Of a stretch of DNA of 64,000 nucleotides, positions 1-10,375 are shown in pieces. The position numbers and the translations under genes were made by a program. Within the stretch, counting starts at the first letter, position 1. The number at the start of each line of letters is the position of its first letter. This DNA is from Glo-17 sp964637835 (GTDB lineage: Bacteria; Krumholzibacteriota; Krumholzibacteriia; LZORAL124-64-63), in contig CAZWYF010000017.1 in assembly GCA_964637835.1 (NCBI GenBank), positions 1 to 64,000 on the forward strand, in the 5' to 3' direction. Under the pieces are notes generated by a model. That model had not been told where the DNA came from and did no database searches. It saw nothing but the letters and a program-made list of their open reading frames with translations.

Positions 1-67
1 CCATCTCCTCGGTGGTCTTCACGTGGTTGACAGCCCTCGCCGTCCCGGCATCATGGGGAGGACTCCA

Positions 68-583
68 GTGGAAGGGCAGGGCATGGTCTTCAGCACCGAG
101 ATCAAGATCCGCGGCTACCACCTCGACGTCTACGGCCACGTGAACAACGCCCGCTGGGTGGAGCTCCTGGAGGAGGCCCGCTGGCGCTGGCTCGACGCGG
201 ACCTCGACCTGACCGCCTGGGACGAGGCCGGCCAGGGCATCGCCGTGGTGAACCTGAACGTGAACTACCGCCGGCCCGCCCACATGCACGACGTCCTGGA
301 ATTCCGCTGCTGGATCAGCAAGCTCGGCGGCCGCAGCGCCGTCTGCAAGCAGGAGGTGCTGCGCCGCGCGACGGGCGAGCGCCTGGTGGATGCCGACGTG
401 ACGTTCGTGCTCTTCGACCTGGACACGGGACGACCCCGGCCCCTGGCCGGCGACGCGCGCGAGGCCTTCCAGCGCTATCACCACCGCCAGGACAGGTCCG
501 CAGGAGGGGCGGGTCGCGCGCCGGGAGCGTCCCCGGCGCCGGGCGACGCGGACGGTGCGGCCGACGAGGCTGCCGGGCGATGA
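68..583 (+). CDS. Acyl-CoA thioesterase-like hotdog protein (4HBT/YbgC type)
   Basis: A 171-residue cytoplasmic protein of the hotdog-fold thioesterase family, which hydrolyses acyl-CoA thioesters. The family signature is clear near the N-terminus: the stretch DVYGHVNNARW has the catalytic Asp and the GHVNN loop, followed by the ELLEEAR helix. The central strand NVNYRRPAHMHD is also typical. I chose the GTG at 68 because GGGGAGGA lies five bases upstream; the ATG at 83 is an alternative and begins just before the conserved domain. The C-terminal 25 residues are Ala/Pro/Gly-rich and probably disordered. The stop overlaps the start of the next gene (ATGA at 580-583), so the two are probably translated together. 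Substrate cannot be told from sequence. Confidence 0.85.
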   Translation: MEGQGMVFSTEIKIRGYHLDVYGHVNNARWVELLEEARWRWLDADLDLTAWDEAGQGIAVVNLNVNYRRPAHMHDVLEFRCWISKLGGRSAVCKQEVLRRATGERLVDADVTFVLFDLDTGRPRPLAGDAREAFQRYHHRQDRSAGGAGRAPGASPAPGDADGAADEAAGR

Positions 584-1839
584 ACGGCCGCTGGCGCGCC
601 GTCGGCCCGGGGCTGCTCTTCGCCGGGGCGGCCATCGGCGGCTCGCACCTGGTGCAGGCCACGCGGGCCGGGGCCGGCTTCGGCTTCGAGCTGCTGTGGG
701 CCGTGGTCCTGATCCTGCTGCTGAAGTACCCGTTCTTCGAGTTCGCTCACCGCTACACCGCCGCGACCGGCGAGAGCCTGCTGCACGGCTACCGGCGGCA
801 GGGCGTCTGGGCGCTCTGGCTCTTCGTGCTGGTGGCGTTGGTCAGCTCGGTGGTCAACGCGGCGGCGGTCACCCTGGTGGCGGCCGGCCTGCTGGGGTCG
901 CTCAGCGGCCTGGACTGGCCCCTGCCGCGGCTGGCGCTGGCCGTCTTCGGCGTGGTGGGCGTCATCCTCATCGGCGGCCGCTACCGCACGCTCGACCGGG
1001 CCATGAAGCTCATGATCACGCTGCTGGCGGTGCTCACGCTCTGGGCGGCCGCGGCGGCCTTCGCACACGGCCCCGCCGGCGATCTGGGCGCGCCCGCGCC
1101 GCCGCTGTGGACCGCCGCGGGGGTGGCCTTCCTGCTGGCGCTCATGGGCTGGATGCCCGCACCGCTGGACATCAGCGTGTGGTCGTCCCTGTGGACCCTG
1201 GCCAAGTGCGAGGTGGAGGATCGCGAGGCCAACGTGGATGATTGCCGCTTCGACTTCCACGTGGGCTACGCCGTCACGTCGGTGCTGGCGGTGGCCTTCC
1301 TCTGCTTCGGGGCCCTGGTGATGTTCGGCACCGGTCGCGAGTTCTCCGGTTCGGGCCTGGTCTTCGCCCGGCAACTGGCCGACATGTATGCCGGCACCCT
1401 CGGCGAGTGGAGCCGCTGGGTGATCGCCACCGTGGCCTTCGTGACCATGTTCTCCACCACCCTCACCGTCTGCGACGGCTACACGCGCACCCTGGTGGGC
1501 TGCTGGCGACTGCTCCGGGCCCGCGACGGCTGGCAGGCCACCGACGCCGGGGGCAGCCGCGCCGGCTACGTGGTGGTGCTCGTGGCGGTTATCGCGGCCG
1601 GCTGGTCGGTGATCGCGTACGGTCTGAGCGGTCTGAGGGCCCTCATCGACGTGGCCACCATCACGGCGTTCCTCACCGCGCCGGTGGTGGGGTGGCTGAA
1701 CTTCGCCGCGGTGCGCCATCCCCTGGTGCCGGCGGTCCAGCGGCCGGGGCGGCTGCTGCGGGTGATCGCCTGGGCGGGCCTGCTGTACCTGACGGGCTTC
1801 GGCCTGGTCTTCCTCGCCACGCGGTTGAACCAGGGCTAG
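580..1839 (+). CDS. NRAMP-family divalent metal transporter-like protein
   Basis: A 419-residue inner-membrane protein with about eleven hydrophobic segments. The N-terminus (GPGLLFAGAAIGGSHLVQAT) matches helix 1 of the NRAMP family, and GWMPAPLD in the middle corresponds to helix 6. NRAMP proteins are proton-coupled importers of Mn2+, Fe2+ and related ions. Here the DPGN metal-binding motif of helix 1 is replaced by IGGSH, and the MPH motif of helix 6 reads MPAPLD. The binding site therefore differs from canonical MntH, and the substrate is uncertain. It overlaps the upstream thioesterase gene by four bases. A GC-rich imperfect hairpin without a T-run lies shortly after the stop (about 1862-1886). 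Confidence 0.82.
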   Translation: MNGRWRAVGPGLLFAGAAIGGSHLVQATRAGAGFGFELLWAVVLILLLKYPFFEFAHRYTAATGESLLHGYRRQGVWALWLFVLVALVSSVVNAAAVTLVAAGLLGSLSGLDWPLPRLALAVFGVVGVILIGGRYRTLDRAMKLMITLLAVLTLWAAAAAFAHGPAGDLGAPAPPLWTAAGVAFLLALMGWMPAPLDISVWSSLWTLAKCEVEDREANVDDCRFDFHVGYAVTSVLAVAFLCFGALVMFGTGREFSGSGLVFARQLADMYAGTLGEWSRWVIATVAFVTMFSTTLTVCDGYTRTLVGCWRLLRARDGWQATDAGGSRAGYVVVLVAVIAAGWSVIAYGLSGLRALIDVATITAFLTAPVVGWLNFAAVRHPLVPAVQRPGRLLRVIAWAGLLYLTGFGLVFLATRLNQG

Positions 1840-2216
1840 GGCGCCCGCCTCCCCGCGCGATGCCACCGCCGGCCCGCGGCCGGTGGGCCGTGCGCCGTGC
1901 AGCGACCGGGCGGGGGGCAGCGGGGTCCCGGCGCGCCGGCCAGGTCGCCGGGCGGCGCCGGATCTGACGGAAAAACAACAAGTTCTTGGATCGGTGAAAA
2001 ACTCACGCTCCGGGGGCTTTTCCCGGCGCGGCCGATGGCCTATCCTTTGCATGCGTTGAGAACGTGCCCCGCCGGCCCGTCCCTCCCGGGAACGGCTGCC
2101 GGTGGTGGCGGTCCTCCGGTGGGAACGGCCCGGCCGCCACGCCGGGTGCCGGGGGACGGCGCTCCGCCCATGGTGGCGCGGGGCGTCCTCGGTGAGCCGC
2201 CCTGCGGCCGAACCGG
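1840..2216. other. Intergenic stretch without a recognised gene
   Basis: About 375 bases between the NRAMP-like gene and a small membrane-protein gene. It holds the hairpin-like sequence near 1862-1886 and a somewhat less GC-rich stretch around 1970-2050, where a promoter for the small gene may lie (TATCCT at about 2041). I see no convincing reading frame, RNA gene or repeat in it. Confidence 0.4.
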
Positions 2217-2456
2217 ATGGCTTCCATGGAAGAGTTCATATTCCCGTCATCGCTCCTGATCGTTCTCGGCTCCCTCATCGCACTCCTCGGCACCCAGATG
2301 ACCAGCAAGGCTCGCCGTACCGCGCGCCCCACGCGGGTGACGGCCGTGCCCTACGAGACCGACGGCCCCCTCGGCCGCGGCAAGGCGGTCATGGCCGGCG
2401 GCTGGTTCGTCTTCCTGCTCGGCTTCCTGGGCTTGCTGCTCGCGCGCCTGGCCTGA
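2217..2456 (+). CDS. Small two-helix membrane protein, function unknown
   Basis: A 79-residue protein with a hydrophobic segment at about residues 7-25 and a second at about 61-78, joined by a basic and polar loop (KARRTARPTR). This is the topology of a small inner-membrane protein. No family is recognised. An in-frame ATG at 2226 would shorten it by three residues; neither start has a strong ribosome binding site. It is convergent with the P-loop gene whose stop is only eight bases away. It is accepted as real because the hydrophobic pattern is regular and no better frame exists here. Confidence 0.5.
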   Translation: MASMEEFIFPSSLLIVLGSLIALLGTQMTSKARRTARPTRVTAVPYETDGPLGRGKAVMAGGWFVFLLGFLGLLLARLA

Positions 2457-2463
2457 GCGTCGG

Positions 2464-3447
2464 CTACCGGTCGAGCTTCGCCCTGGCGGCGTGCAGGTGG
2501 GCGAAGGCCTCCTCCATGCCCGCCCGCAGGCGTTCGATGTCCGCGGGGGCCCACTCGCTGCGGTCGTTGCGGATGAACGTGGTGAGGTCCTCGCGGTTGT
2601 CGAAGCGGCCCACCGGCAGGTGCCAGCTGCGGCCGTCGCGCTCGACGCGCACGGTGTCCTCGCGGCCGGAGTTCTCCAGCAGCCAGTTCATGTCGTCGCA
2701 GCCGTAGTCGCCGTACATCACGGCCTTGGGCACGCCATGGTTGAGGATGCTGCCGGGGTCGTCCGGGTCGGTGCGCTCCTCGTTCTTGCGGCGCGAGTCC
2801 TCGGGCGTGACCCAGATGTAGAGGATGGCGGCCCGGTCCAGGATCTCCGGCGCCAGGCGGGAGAGGCTGTACCGGTAGCCGTAGGGCTCCACCAGGGGCA
2901 TGGGGGAGGCGTCGGCGCCGCCCCGGGCGAACTCGAAGAGGATGGTCTTGCCCTCGAGGGTGTCGGGGTGCTCGGCGTTCTTCTTCCGGAGCAGGTCGCG
3001 GCACTCGGCCTCCAGGGCCCGGGCCAGCTCGCTGCGCAGGGCGGGATCCATGTCGGCGAAGACCAGCGGCGCGCCCACCAGGCCGCGGGCGCGGTCGAGG
3101 CGGTCGAAGATCCACTCCGCGGCGCTGGCCGGCTCGGGCTGGTGACGGTCCAGCACGTCGCGGTAGTCCTCGTTCAGCAGCTCGATGAGCGTGCCCCAGT
3201 CCAGGGGGTCGCGGAACGGCAGGGCGGCGCTGCGGAAGTAGGCGCCGGTGTGTCCGCGCGCGGTCATCTCGTCGCTGATCCGTCGCATGAGGTGGACGTA
3301 GGGGAAGTCGTCCAGCTGGACGGTCTGGCCGATGCCGAAGTGCCGCTCGCACTCCTGGGCGTCGAGGGTGGCGAGGTACGTGCGGGCCTCGCTCTTGCCG
3401 CTGGCGGGCAGCGCCAGCAGGAGCAGGACGTCGAGGTGCTTGGCCAT
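2464..3447 (-). CDS. P-loop NTPase/kinase-like protein, function unknown
   Basis: A 327-residue soluble protein. The N-terminus has a hydrophobic strand followed by a Walker A-like loop, LPASGKSE (residues 13-20), so it should bind a nucleotide phosphate and may be a small-molecule kinase. Later stretches (LYIWVTPEDSRRKNEER, VPKAVMYGDYGCDDM) look like conserved motifs of an uncharacterised family, but I cannot name it. The ATG has AAGGTT upstream on the minus strand. It appears to be transcribed alone: a strong hairpin at 3565-3600 separates it from the upstream lipoprotein gene on the same strand. Confidence 0.7.
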   Translation of the reverse strand: MAKHLDVLLLLALPASGKSEARTYLATLDAQECERHFGIGQTVQLDDFPYVHLMRRISDEMTARGHTGAYFRSAALPFRDPLDWGTLIELLNEDYRDVLDRHQPEPASAAEWIFDRLDRARGLVGAPLVFADMDPALRSELARALEAECRDLLRKKNAEHPDTLEGKTILFEFARGGADASPMPLVEPYGYRYSLSRLAPEILDRAAILYIWVTPEDSRRKNEERTDPDDPGSILNHGVPKAVMYGDYGCDDMNWLLENSGREDTVRVERDGRSWHLPVGRFDNREDLTTFIRNDRSEWAPADIERLRAGMEEAFAHLHAARAKLDR

Positions 3448-3564
3448 GGGAACCTTCCGCGGTCAGGGTGATCGAGGGGAATGGACGGTAGTATCCGGCG
3501 AGGCGCGCCGGGCGTCAAGGCGGCTGAAGAGGACCGCCTGGCCGGGGCGATGCCCGGCGCGGAC

Positions 3565-3600
3565 GCCGGGCGGCCCGCCATCGCTGGCGGGCCGCCCGGC
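3565..3600 (-). terminator. Perfect 15-bp hairpin between minus-strand genes
   Basis: The sequence from 3565 to 3579 is the exact reverse complement of 3586-3600, with a six-base loop. It sits 30 bases past the stop of the lipoprotein gene (minus strand). There is no T-run after the stem, so it is terminator-like rather than a textbook intrinsic terminator. Confidence 0.6.
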
Positions 3601-3629
3601 AGGAACGTGGGGCAGGGCAGGCCGGGTCC

Positions 3630-4799
3630 TCACCCCTCGATCTGGGCGCTGGCCTCCTCGTCGCAGCGCGTGGCCCAGCGACCCTGGAGGAAGCCGCCCG
3701 GGCGCTCGGGGCGGTCCAGGTAGCGGCCGCCGAGCACGCCCTCCACCTCCTCCGACGCGTTGATCCACTGGCCGCGGAACTCGCCGCTGCCGGGCTCGTC
3801 GCCGGGTTCCCAGGCCCCGCGCAGCAGGCCGCGGAACTGGCCGCCGCGGGAGACGTACTTGCCGAAGAACACGCGCTCGCCGTCCTCGGTGAACCCGTAG
3901 GCGCCCATGAGGTGGCCCTCGGTGGCGCCGTAGAGGCCGATCCAGCGGCCGCGGAAGAACCCGCTGCCGTCCTCGGTGGCGGGGTCGTCGTGCCAGATGC
4001 CGGCGAGGAAGCCCTTGGGGCAGGGATCGAGGCCGGACAGGTTGAAGCCCGCGAGGTGGATGGCCTCGCCCTCGGTGGCGGCGGGGAAGATCGCGTCGAG
4101 GGAGGCGATGTCGTCCACCAGGAAGCTCTGCGCGAACTGAGGCGTGACGACGTGGAGCTGGTTGGGGTCGGTCTTGCCCGGATCGACGGCGCCGTCGCCG
4201 TCCTCGTCGCGCGGCGGCTCGATGATCTGGACCAGCAGGCCGTCCACGTGGCCGCCGGTGTGGCTGTTCCAGGCCACGGTCTGCCGGTCGGGGCGGGGGC
4301 GGACGATGCCGTCCCAGGGACGCTCGAAGAGGATCACGCGGCGGATCACCACGATGCCGCGGTCCACGCGCAGCAGGCCGGACCAGTCCACCAGCTCGCC
4401 GTCCTCCACGCGGCCGGTGATGGAGTCGGGCAGGGCCTCGAGGTCGCCCCAGGTCAGGCGCAGGAAGGTGAAGCGGGGGCGCCGGGGGTCGGAGGGTTCG
4501 CCGGGCTGCTCGCCCAGGCGCATGTAGCGGCGGACGTCGGGGTCGTCGGCGAGCTCGTCCTCGAAGGCCTCGCCGTCCATCAGGGCGGTCTCCTGCTCGA
4601 GGTACGGGTCGCCGAAGGCCGGCTCCTCGTCGGTCCGGGTCAGGCCGCCGAAGGGCGCGTCGAAGTCCATGGCCTGGTAGTCGTCCACGGCGATGGGATC
4701 GCTCGCGGTGAGGCCGGCCTCGTCGTCGCTGCAGCCGGCCAGGGCGAGCAGCAGCAGGCTCGAGAGCATCAGCAGGGCGATGGCGGATCTGGTGGTCAT
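3630..4799 (-). CDS. Secreted lipoprotein with repeated G-x-F-x-G-x-W motifs
   Basis: A 389-residue lipoprotein. The signal peptide (hydrophobic run at residues 6-20) ends in the lipobox LAGC with Cys23, followed by SDDE, so it should be exported and lipidated. The start has AGGAGGA eight bases upstream. The C-terminal 120 residues contain several spaced copies of a Gly-Phe-x-Gly-x-Trp-type motif (GFFRGRW, GEFRGQW, GFLQGRW), suggesting a repeated beta-rich domain. The middle is acidic. No family is recognised. It lies 200 bases downstream of an outer-membrane barrel gene on the same strand and may belong to the same envelope locus. Confidence 0.75.
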   Translation of the reverse strand: MTTRSAIALLMLSSLLLLALAGCSDDEAGLTASDPIAVDDYQAMDFDAPFGGLTRTDEEPAFGDPYLEQETALMDGEAFEDELADDPDVRRYMRLGEQPGEPSDPRRPRFTFLRLTWGDLEALPDSITGRVEDGELVDWSGLLRVDRGIVVIRRVILFERPWDGIVRPRPDRQTVAWNSHTGGHVDGLLVQIIEPPRDEDGDGAVDPGKTDPNQLHVVTPQFAQSFLVDDIASLDAIFPAATEGEAIHLAGFNLSGLDPCPKGFLAGIWHDDPATEDGSGFFRGRWIGLYGATEGHLMGAYGFTEDGERVFFGKYVSRGGQFRGLLRGAWEPGDEPGSGEFRGQWINASEEVEGVLGGRYLDRPERPGGFLQGRWATRCDEEASAQIEG

Positions 4800-4946
4800 C
4801 TCGGTCCTCCTCGGGCGAGGGGAAGGGGTGGCAACGGATCTGCCCGGCCTCCTGCAGCCCGCGGGCCAGGTCTCGTGGCGCGAGTCAAGTGACTGCTGGG
4901 CAGCGGGTTGAAAGATCAGCGGCTGATGATCGCGGGGCCGTGGTGT

Positions 4947-4977
4947 CCCTGTGGGGACGGTCGACGGACCCACAGGG
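4947..4977 (-). terminator. Hairpin after the beta-barrel gene
   Basis: CCCTGTGGG at 4947-4955 pairs perfectly with CCCACAGGG at 4969-4977, 24 bases past the stop of the barrel gene on the minus strand. No T-run follows. Confidence 0.45.
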
Positions 4978-5000
4978 GCGAGGCCGATGCTCGCGGAGCG

Positions 5001-6350
5001 TCAGGGGCGCCAGACCAGCCGTGCGCTGCCGAAGCCGAGGGCCACGTCGTCGTCCTGCTCGGTGTGCCGTTCGGGGTGGTAGCTGGCGGTCACGTCGATG
5101 GCGAGGTGCGCGGAGAGCGTCCAGCTCGCCATGATCCAGACCTCCACGTAGTCGAAGTCCGAGCTGGCGAGCAGCTGGTCGCTGGCGAGATCGAGGTCGA
5201 GCAGGTCCAGGTCCGGATCGGCGGGATTGCGGTACCAGCGGTGTCCCAGCTCCAGGGCCACGAGGCCGCTGAACGGGCCGGCGTAGGACTCGAGGCTCCC
5301 GCGCAGGCCCACCTGGGTGTAGGTCTCCGGGGAATCGCCGGCGGCCAGGTGCTCCACCGTCAGCAGGCCCTGCCACTGGATCTCGAGCAGGTCGCCGCCG
5401 CGGTAGCCGGTCTCGGTGTCCAGGCGCCAGGAGTCGAAGTAGGCGCCGTCCTCGTGGTCGTACCGCCAGAGCTCGCTCACCAGGCTGGCCACGACGGCGC
5501 CGCGGCCGGCGGGGGTGGCCAGGCGCGCCTCGCTCCAGTGCGACCAGGCCGACGGCCGGGCGTCCGGATCGGCCGCCTCGCGCCGCTCGCTGCGATGGAA
5601 GAGCCAGACGTCGCCTCCCGCCAGCCGGTTGCGCTCCCAGCTCGCCTCCACGGCCACGGCGTCGCGGTCGATGGCGCTGGAATCGGGATAGGTGCGGCTG
5701 GCAACGCGCAGCCCGGCGCGCCAGCTCCGTTCCAGGCCGCCCCGCGAGGCGAGGAAGGCGGCGCCGCGGAGCTCGCGGTGATCCTGTTCCAGCGTGGAGG
5801 AGGTGGCGTAGTCGAGCCAGCGGAGGCCACCGCGCAGGTCCAGCCTCAGGCCGCCGCGTCGCCAGGGGTGGGCGCGGATCTCGGCCACGCCCTCCTGGTT
5901 GTCGGAGCTGAGGTCGTAGTCGCTGTCCTGGCGATACTGGCGGCCGTACCAGGAGAGGCGGGCCCGCAGCCGGTCCTCGCCGGCGGGTCGCCAGCGGTAG
6001 GAGGCATCCAGCAGCTCGCGGAAGAGCTCGGTGCCGGCGGAGACCTCGCCACGCAGCGACCAGCGGTGGCTCGCGTCGTGGGCCGACCGTCCCTCCAGTC
6101 CGGCGGTGACGGCGGCCTCGGACACGGTCTCGGTGGTGTCGTCCTCGGCCAGGTTGTAGGTGTGGACGTAGACGTCGTAGCCGCTGGCGAGGCGGGGCTG
6201 CCAGCGCGCTCCGTCGGTGCTCGCCGCGCCGCTCGCACCGTCAGCCAGGGCTGGCGCGGCCATGATCGCCAGGCACAGGCCGAGGGCGGCGGCCACGGGG
6301 GCGGCCGCCGCCGCCCGGGCGGTGCGGCGGGTGAGGACGGGGACGATCAC
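5001..6350 (-). CDS. Predicted outer-membrane beta-barrel protein
   Basis: A 449-residue protein that starts with a GTG overlapping the TGA of the upstream gene (bases 6347-6350), so the two are translationally coupled. Residues 1-37 form a signal peptide with an AxA-type end (PALA). The rest alternates aromatic and polar residues in short amphipathic strands (RLRARLSWYGRQYR, SLVSELWRYDHE) and ends in ARLVWRP, the pattern of a transmembrane barrel inserted by the BAM machinery. Function is unknown. Its coupling to a helical periplasmic protein suggests the two work together in the envelope. Confidence 0.65.
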   Translation of the reverse strand: MIVPVLTRRTARAAAAAPVAAALGLCLAIMAAPALADGASGAASTDGARWQPRLASGYDVYVHTYNLAEDDTTETVSEAAVTAGLEGRSAHDASHRWSLRGEVSAGTELFRELLDASYRWRPAGEDRLRARLSWYGRQYRQDSDYDLSSDNQEGVAEIRAHPWRRGGLRLDLRGGLRWLDYATSSTLEQDHRELRGAAFLASRGGLERSWRAGLRVASRTYPDSSAIDRDAVAVEASWERNRLAGGDVWLFHRSERREAADPDARPSAWSHWSEARLATPAGRGAVVASLVSELWRYDHEDGAYFDSWRLDTETGYRGGDLLEIQWQGLLTVEHLAAGDSPETYTQVGLRGSLESYAGPFSGLVALELGHRWYRNPADPDLDLLDLDLASDQLLASSDFDYVEVWIMASWTLSAHLAIDVTASYHPERHTEQDDDVALGFGSARLVWRP

Positions 6351-7393
6351 CGGGTCGACTCGTTCGCCTCGTCGAGCAGGTCGAAGGCCGCCCTGAGCTG
6401 TCGCAGGGCCAGCTCGAACTCGCCCCCGTCGGCCAGGGCGCCGGCGCGCCGACGATGCTCCCGGGCCCGCGTCAGGATCGCGGCGCGGTCGCGGGAGCCG
6501 GACTCCCGGACCCGGTCGGCCACCATCTCGGCACGGTCGTCCCAGCGGGCGAGCTGCTCGCTCACCGCCTCGGCGGTCAGCCCCCCGCCCACCGCGGCGG
6601 CGGCCTGACCCACCAGCTGCCGGGCCAGGCGCAGGGACTGGAGCGCCTGCAGCGGCCGGCCGCGGTCGTCGGCCTCGCGCGCGCGCGCCAGCACCTCGCG
6701 GGCGCTCCGCAGCAGGTCCGTGCCGGTGGCGCGGGCGGCGGGGTCGGCGGCGGCCAGCTGCTCCGCGGTGCGCTCGATGAGCTCGCGGACCCGGTCGTGC
6801 TCGCGCTCCAGGCGCGCCGCGCCGCCACCCTCGAAGAGCAGCCGGGCGGTGCGGCCGAGCATGGTCTCGGCGGCCTCCACCAGCTCGATGGCCATGGCGT
6901 GGTTGCCCTGCCGGAAGTGGTCACTGGCGCGCTGGGCCTGCTCGTCGGCGTCGCGGAGGAACCGCAGGGCACGCTCGTCGCCAGCCTCGCGGGCGCGGTC
7001 GGCCAGCTGGTCGCGCACCTCGCGGTAGCGCTCGAGCCGCAGGCGGGCGCGTTCCTCGTGGCCGCCGGCCTCGCGGCCGAAGCGGGCGGCCTGCTGAGCG
7101 CCCTGGCGGGCCCGGCGGGACATGCCGTAGGCCATCACGTCGCGGCCCTGGCTGCTCATCTGCTGCGAGCGCTGGTGGAGCCGCTCGGCCTCCTGCAGCA
7201 CGCGCCGCGCCCGCTGGCTGTCGGACTCGCGCACCACGTCGCGGGCGCGGTCGATGATCTCGCCGGTGCGCGCGATGTACTGCTCGAGTCGATCACGGTC
7301 CTGGGCTGGCGCCGGCGCCGGTCCGGCCGAGAGCACGGCCAGTCCGATCAGCAGCGCGGCGAGGACGGGCAGGGGTGAGCGTCGACGGATCAT
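6347..7393 (-). CDS. Exported long-helical (coiled-coil) protein, function unknown
   Basis: A 348-residue protein with a signal peptide (residues 5-30, ending PAQ) and a mature part made almost entirely of charged helices rich in Ala, Arg, Glu and Leu (for example QRARRVLQEAERLHQRSQQ). Repeated helical hairpins of about 40-50 residues suggest a TPR-like or spectrin-like solenoid in the periplasm. The stop overlaps the GTG of the barrel gene. It begins about 190 bases after the stop of the NtrC-type regulator on the same strand; regulation by that system is possible but no sigma-54 site was found between them. Confidence 0.65.
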   Translation of the reverse strand: MIRRRSPLPVLAALLIGLAVLSAGPAPAPAQDRDRLEQYIARTGEIIDRARDVVRESDSQRARRVLQEAERLHQRSQQMSSQGRDVMAYGMSRRARQGAQQAARFGREAGGHEERARLRLERYREVRDQLADRAREAGDERALRFLRDADEQAQRASDHFRQGNHAMAIELVEAAETMLGRTARLLFEGGGAARLEREHDRVRELIERTAEQLAAADPAARATGTDLLRSAREVLARAREADDRGRPLQALQSLRLARQLVGQAAAAVGGGLTAEAVSEQLARWDDRAEMVADRVRESGSRDRAAILTRAREHRRRAGALADGGEFELALRQLRAAFDLLDEANESTR

Positions 7394-7559
7394 GGCGTGC
7401 TCTCTCGTTGGCGGGGCGTTCCCCGCGGGCCGGTGTGGCGCCCGGACGCTGCACGACGCATGCCACCGGGGTGTCGAGGGCGCAAGTGGATGCCTTCCGG
7501 CGAGTTGTGCCGCTCGCGTCCGGGCCGCGTGGCTCGCCGGCGACCCCTGGCGGCCGTCG

Positions 7560-7577
7560 GTGTCCCTCCAGGGACAC
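7560..7577 (-). terminator. Short perfect palindrome after the response-regulator gene
   Basis: GTGTCCCT and AGGGACAC form eight-base arms around CC, directly past the regulator stop at 7585 on the minus strand. It could be a weak terminator or a protein site; there is no T-run. Confidence 0.4.
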
Positions 7578-7584
7578 CCCGTCC

Positions 7585-8943
<1,359 letters not shown>

Positions 8944-8955
8944 GTCTCCTCCGGA

Positions 8956-10287
8956 TCACCCGGTCGGCGGCATCGCCGGCAGGCTCAGGGTGGCCACGCA
9001 GCCACGGCCGTCGGTGCGGTCGGCCAGGGTCAGGTCGCCGCCGTGCTCGCGGCAGATGCGCCGGGAGACGGCCAGGCCCAGGCCCGACCCCTGAGGCTTG
9101 CTGCTCCAGAACGGTTCGAAGATCCGCGCGCCGGCGCCGGCCGGCAAGCCGGCGCCGGCATCGATCACCGTCAGGCGCCAGCGGCCTGCTTCCTCGCGCA
9201 GGCCCACGTGCACCGGCCCGCCCCGGGGCATGGCGTCGCGCGCGTTCAGGAGCAGGTTGAGGATCACCTGCTGGAGGCGGCGCGGGTCGGCCATCACCAC
9301 CGCGTCCGGCAGGGGCTCGAGGACCTGCACGGTCACGTCCTGGCCGGCGAGTTCCGCGGTGGCCAGGCGGACGGTGCGCCGCACGAGCTGCGTCAGATCC
9401 ACCCGCTCGGTCTCGGCCGTCGTGTCGGTGCCGAAGGCGAGGTAGCCGGTGAGGATGCGGTCGAGCCGATCCACCTCCTCGGGGATGAACTCGACCACTG
9501 GATCGTCGACGCCGCGGTCGCGCAGCACCTGCTGCAGGTGCTGGCCCGCGCCGCGGATGATGCCCAGGGGGTTGCGGATCTCGTGAGCGATGCCGGCGGT
9601 CAGCCGGCCCATGGCGGCCAGGCTCTCCTGCTGCAGCAGCGAGGTGCGGGCCCGCTCGAGGGCCCGCTGGCTGCGCAGGAGCACCATGCCCAGCAGGGCC
9701 AGCACCACCACCACCGCCACCACGGTCAGCAGGGCGCCGTGACGTAGCGTGGCCAGGGCGTCGAAGAAGTCGGCGCTGCCCTCCACGGTGAGCACGCCCA
9801 CCAGCGCACCCCAGCTGTCACGCACCGGGACGTGGGCGGATTTCTGGTACAGCGATCCCTGCCGGTACAGGTGCGAGACCGCCGGATCACCCACCTGGGC
9901 GCGCGCCACGGCAGTGCGGTCGGTGTTCCAGAACACGTTGAACTCGCCCCATTCCAGGCGACCGGCCGCCGAGACGATCACCACTCCCGTGCTGTCGCAG
10001 AGGGTGATCTCGGCGAGGTCGTTCTGCTCGCGGATGCGCTCGAGGCGGCTCGAGAGCCAGAGCAGGTCGCTGTCCGGCTCGGGGTCCACCGCCCAGCCGG
10101 CGAGGGCATCGCCGTCCACCAGGTGCACGGCGGTGGTGCCCACCGCCAGCAGGCGCTGGCCCAGGGCGCCGTCGAGCCGCTCGCGGGCGCCGCGGTACAG
10201 CAGGGCCAGGCCCACCACCACCACCGCGAGGATCGCGAGGTAGGCGGCGGCGGCGACCAGCGACCAGCGGCGACGACCGGGCATCAC
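8956..10287 (-). CDS. Membrane sensor histidine kinase paired with the NtrC-type regulator
   Basis: A 443-residue sensor kinase. Two membrane helices (about 9-31 and 186-206) enclose a periplasmic sensor domain of about 155 residues. The phosphoacceptor is His235 in AHEIRNPLG, and the ATPase domain has the N box (NLLLNARDAMPRGG), DAGAGL and GSGLGL. This is the NtrB/ZraS-like arrangement. It starts at GTG 10287 or ATG 10284. It lies 12 bases upstream of the response-regulator gene, so they form a cognate two-component operon. The signal sensed is unknown. Confidence 0.92.
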   Translation of the reverse strand: MMPGRRRWSLVAAAAYLAILAVVVVGLALLYRGARERLDGALGQRLLAVGTTAVHLVDGDALAGWAVDPEPDSDLLWLSSRLERIREQNDLAEITLCDSTGVVIVSAAGRLEWGEFNVFWNTDRTAVARAQVGDPAVSHLYRQGSLYQKSAHVPVRDSWGALVGVLTVEGSADFFDALATLRHGALLTVVAVVVVLALLGMVLLRSQRALERARTSLLQQESLAAMGRLTAGIAHEIRNPLGIIRGAGQHLQQVLRDRGVDDPVVEFIPEEVDRLDRILTGYLAFGTDTTAETERVDLTQLVRRTVRLATAELAGQDVTVQVLEPLPDAVVMADPRRLQQVILNLLLNARDAMPRGGPVHVGLREEAGRWRLTVIDAGAGLPAGAGARIFEPFWSSKPQGSGLGLAVSRRICREHGGDLTLADRTDGRGCVATLSLPAMPPTG

Positions 10288-10375
10288 GGCAGCGCTCCAG
10301 GGCGGAGAGGGCGGCGACGAGACCCGCGGAGCATAGCAACGCCGCCGGCGGGGGGCCAGCGCCAGCTCGGTCGGG

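Noticed and set aside
1..67. An upstream extension of the first gene or the end of another gene
   Set aside because: The first frame is open to the edge, but a good ribosome site at 55-62 and the family N-terminus place the start at 68; no other frame is convincing in 67 bases.
7394..7584. A sigma-54 promoter between the NtrC-type regulator and the helical protein gene
   Set aside because: The best GCAA-like element lacks the correctly spaced GG element on the same strand.
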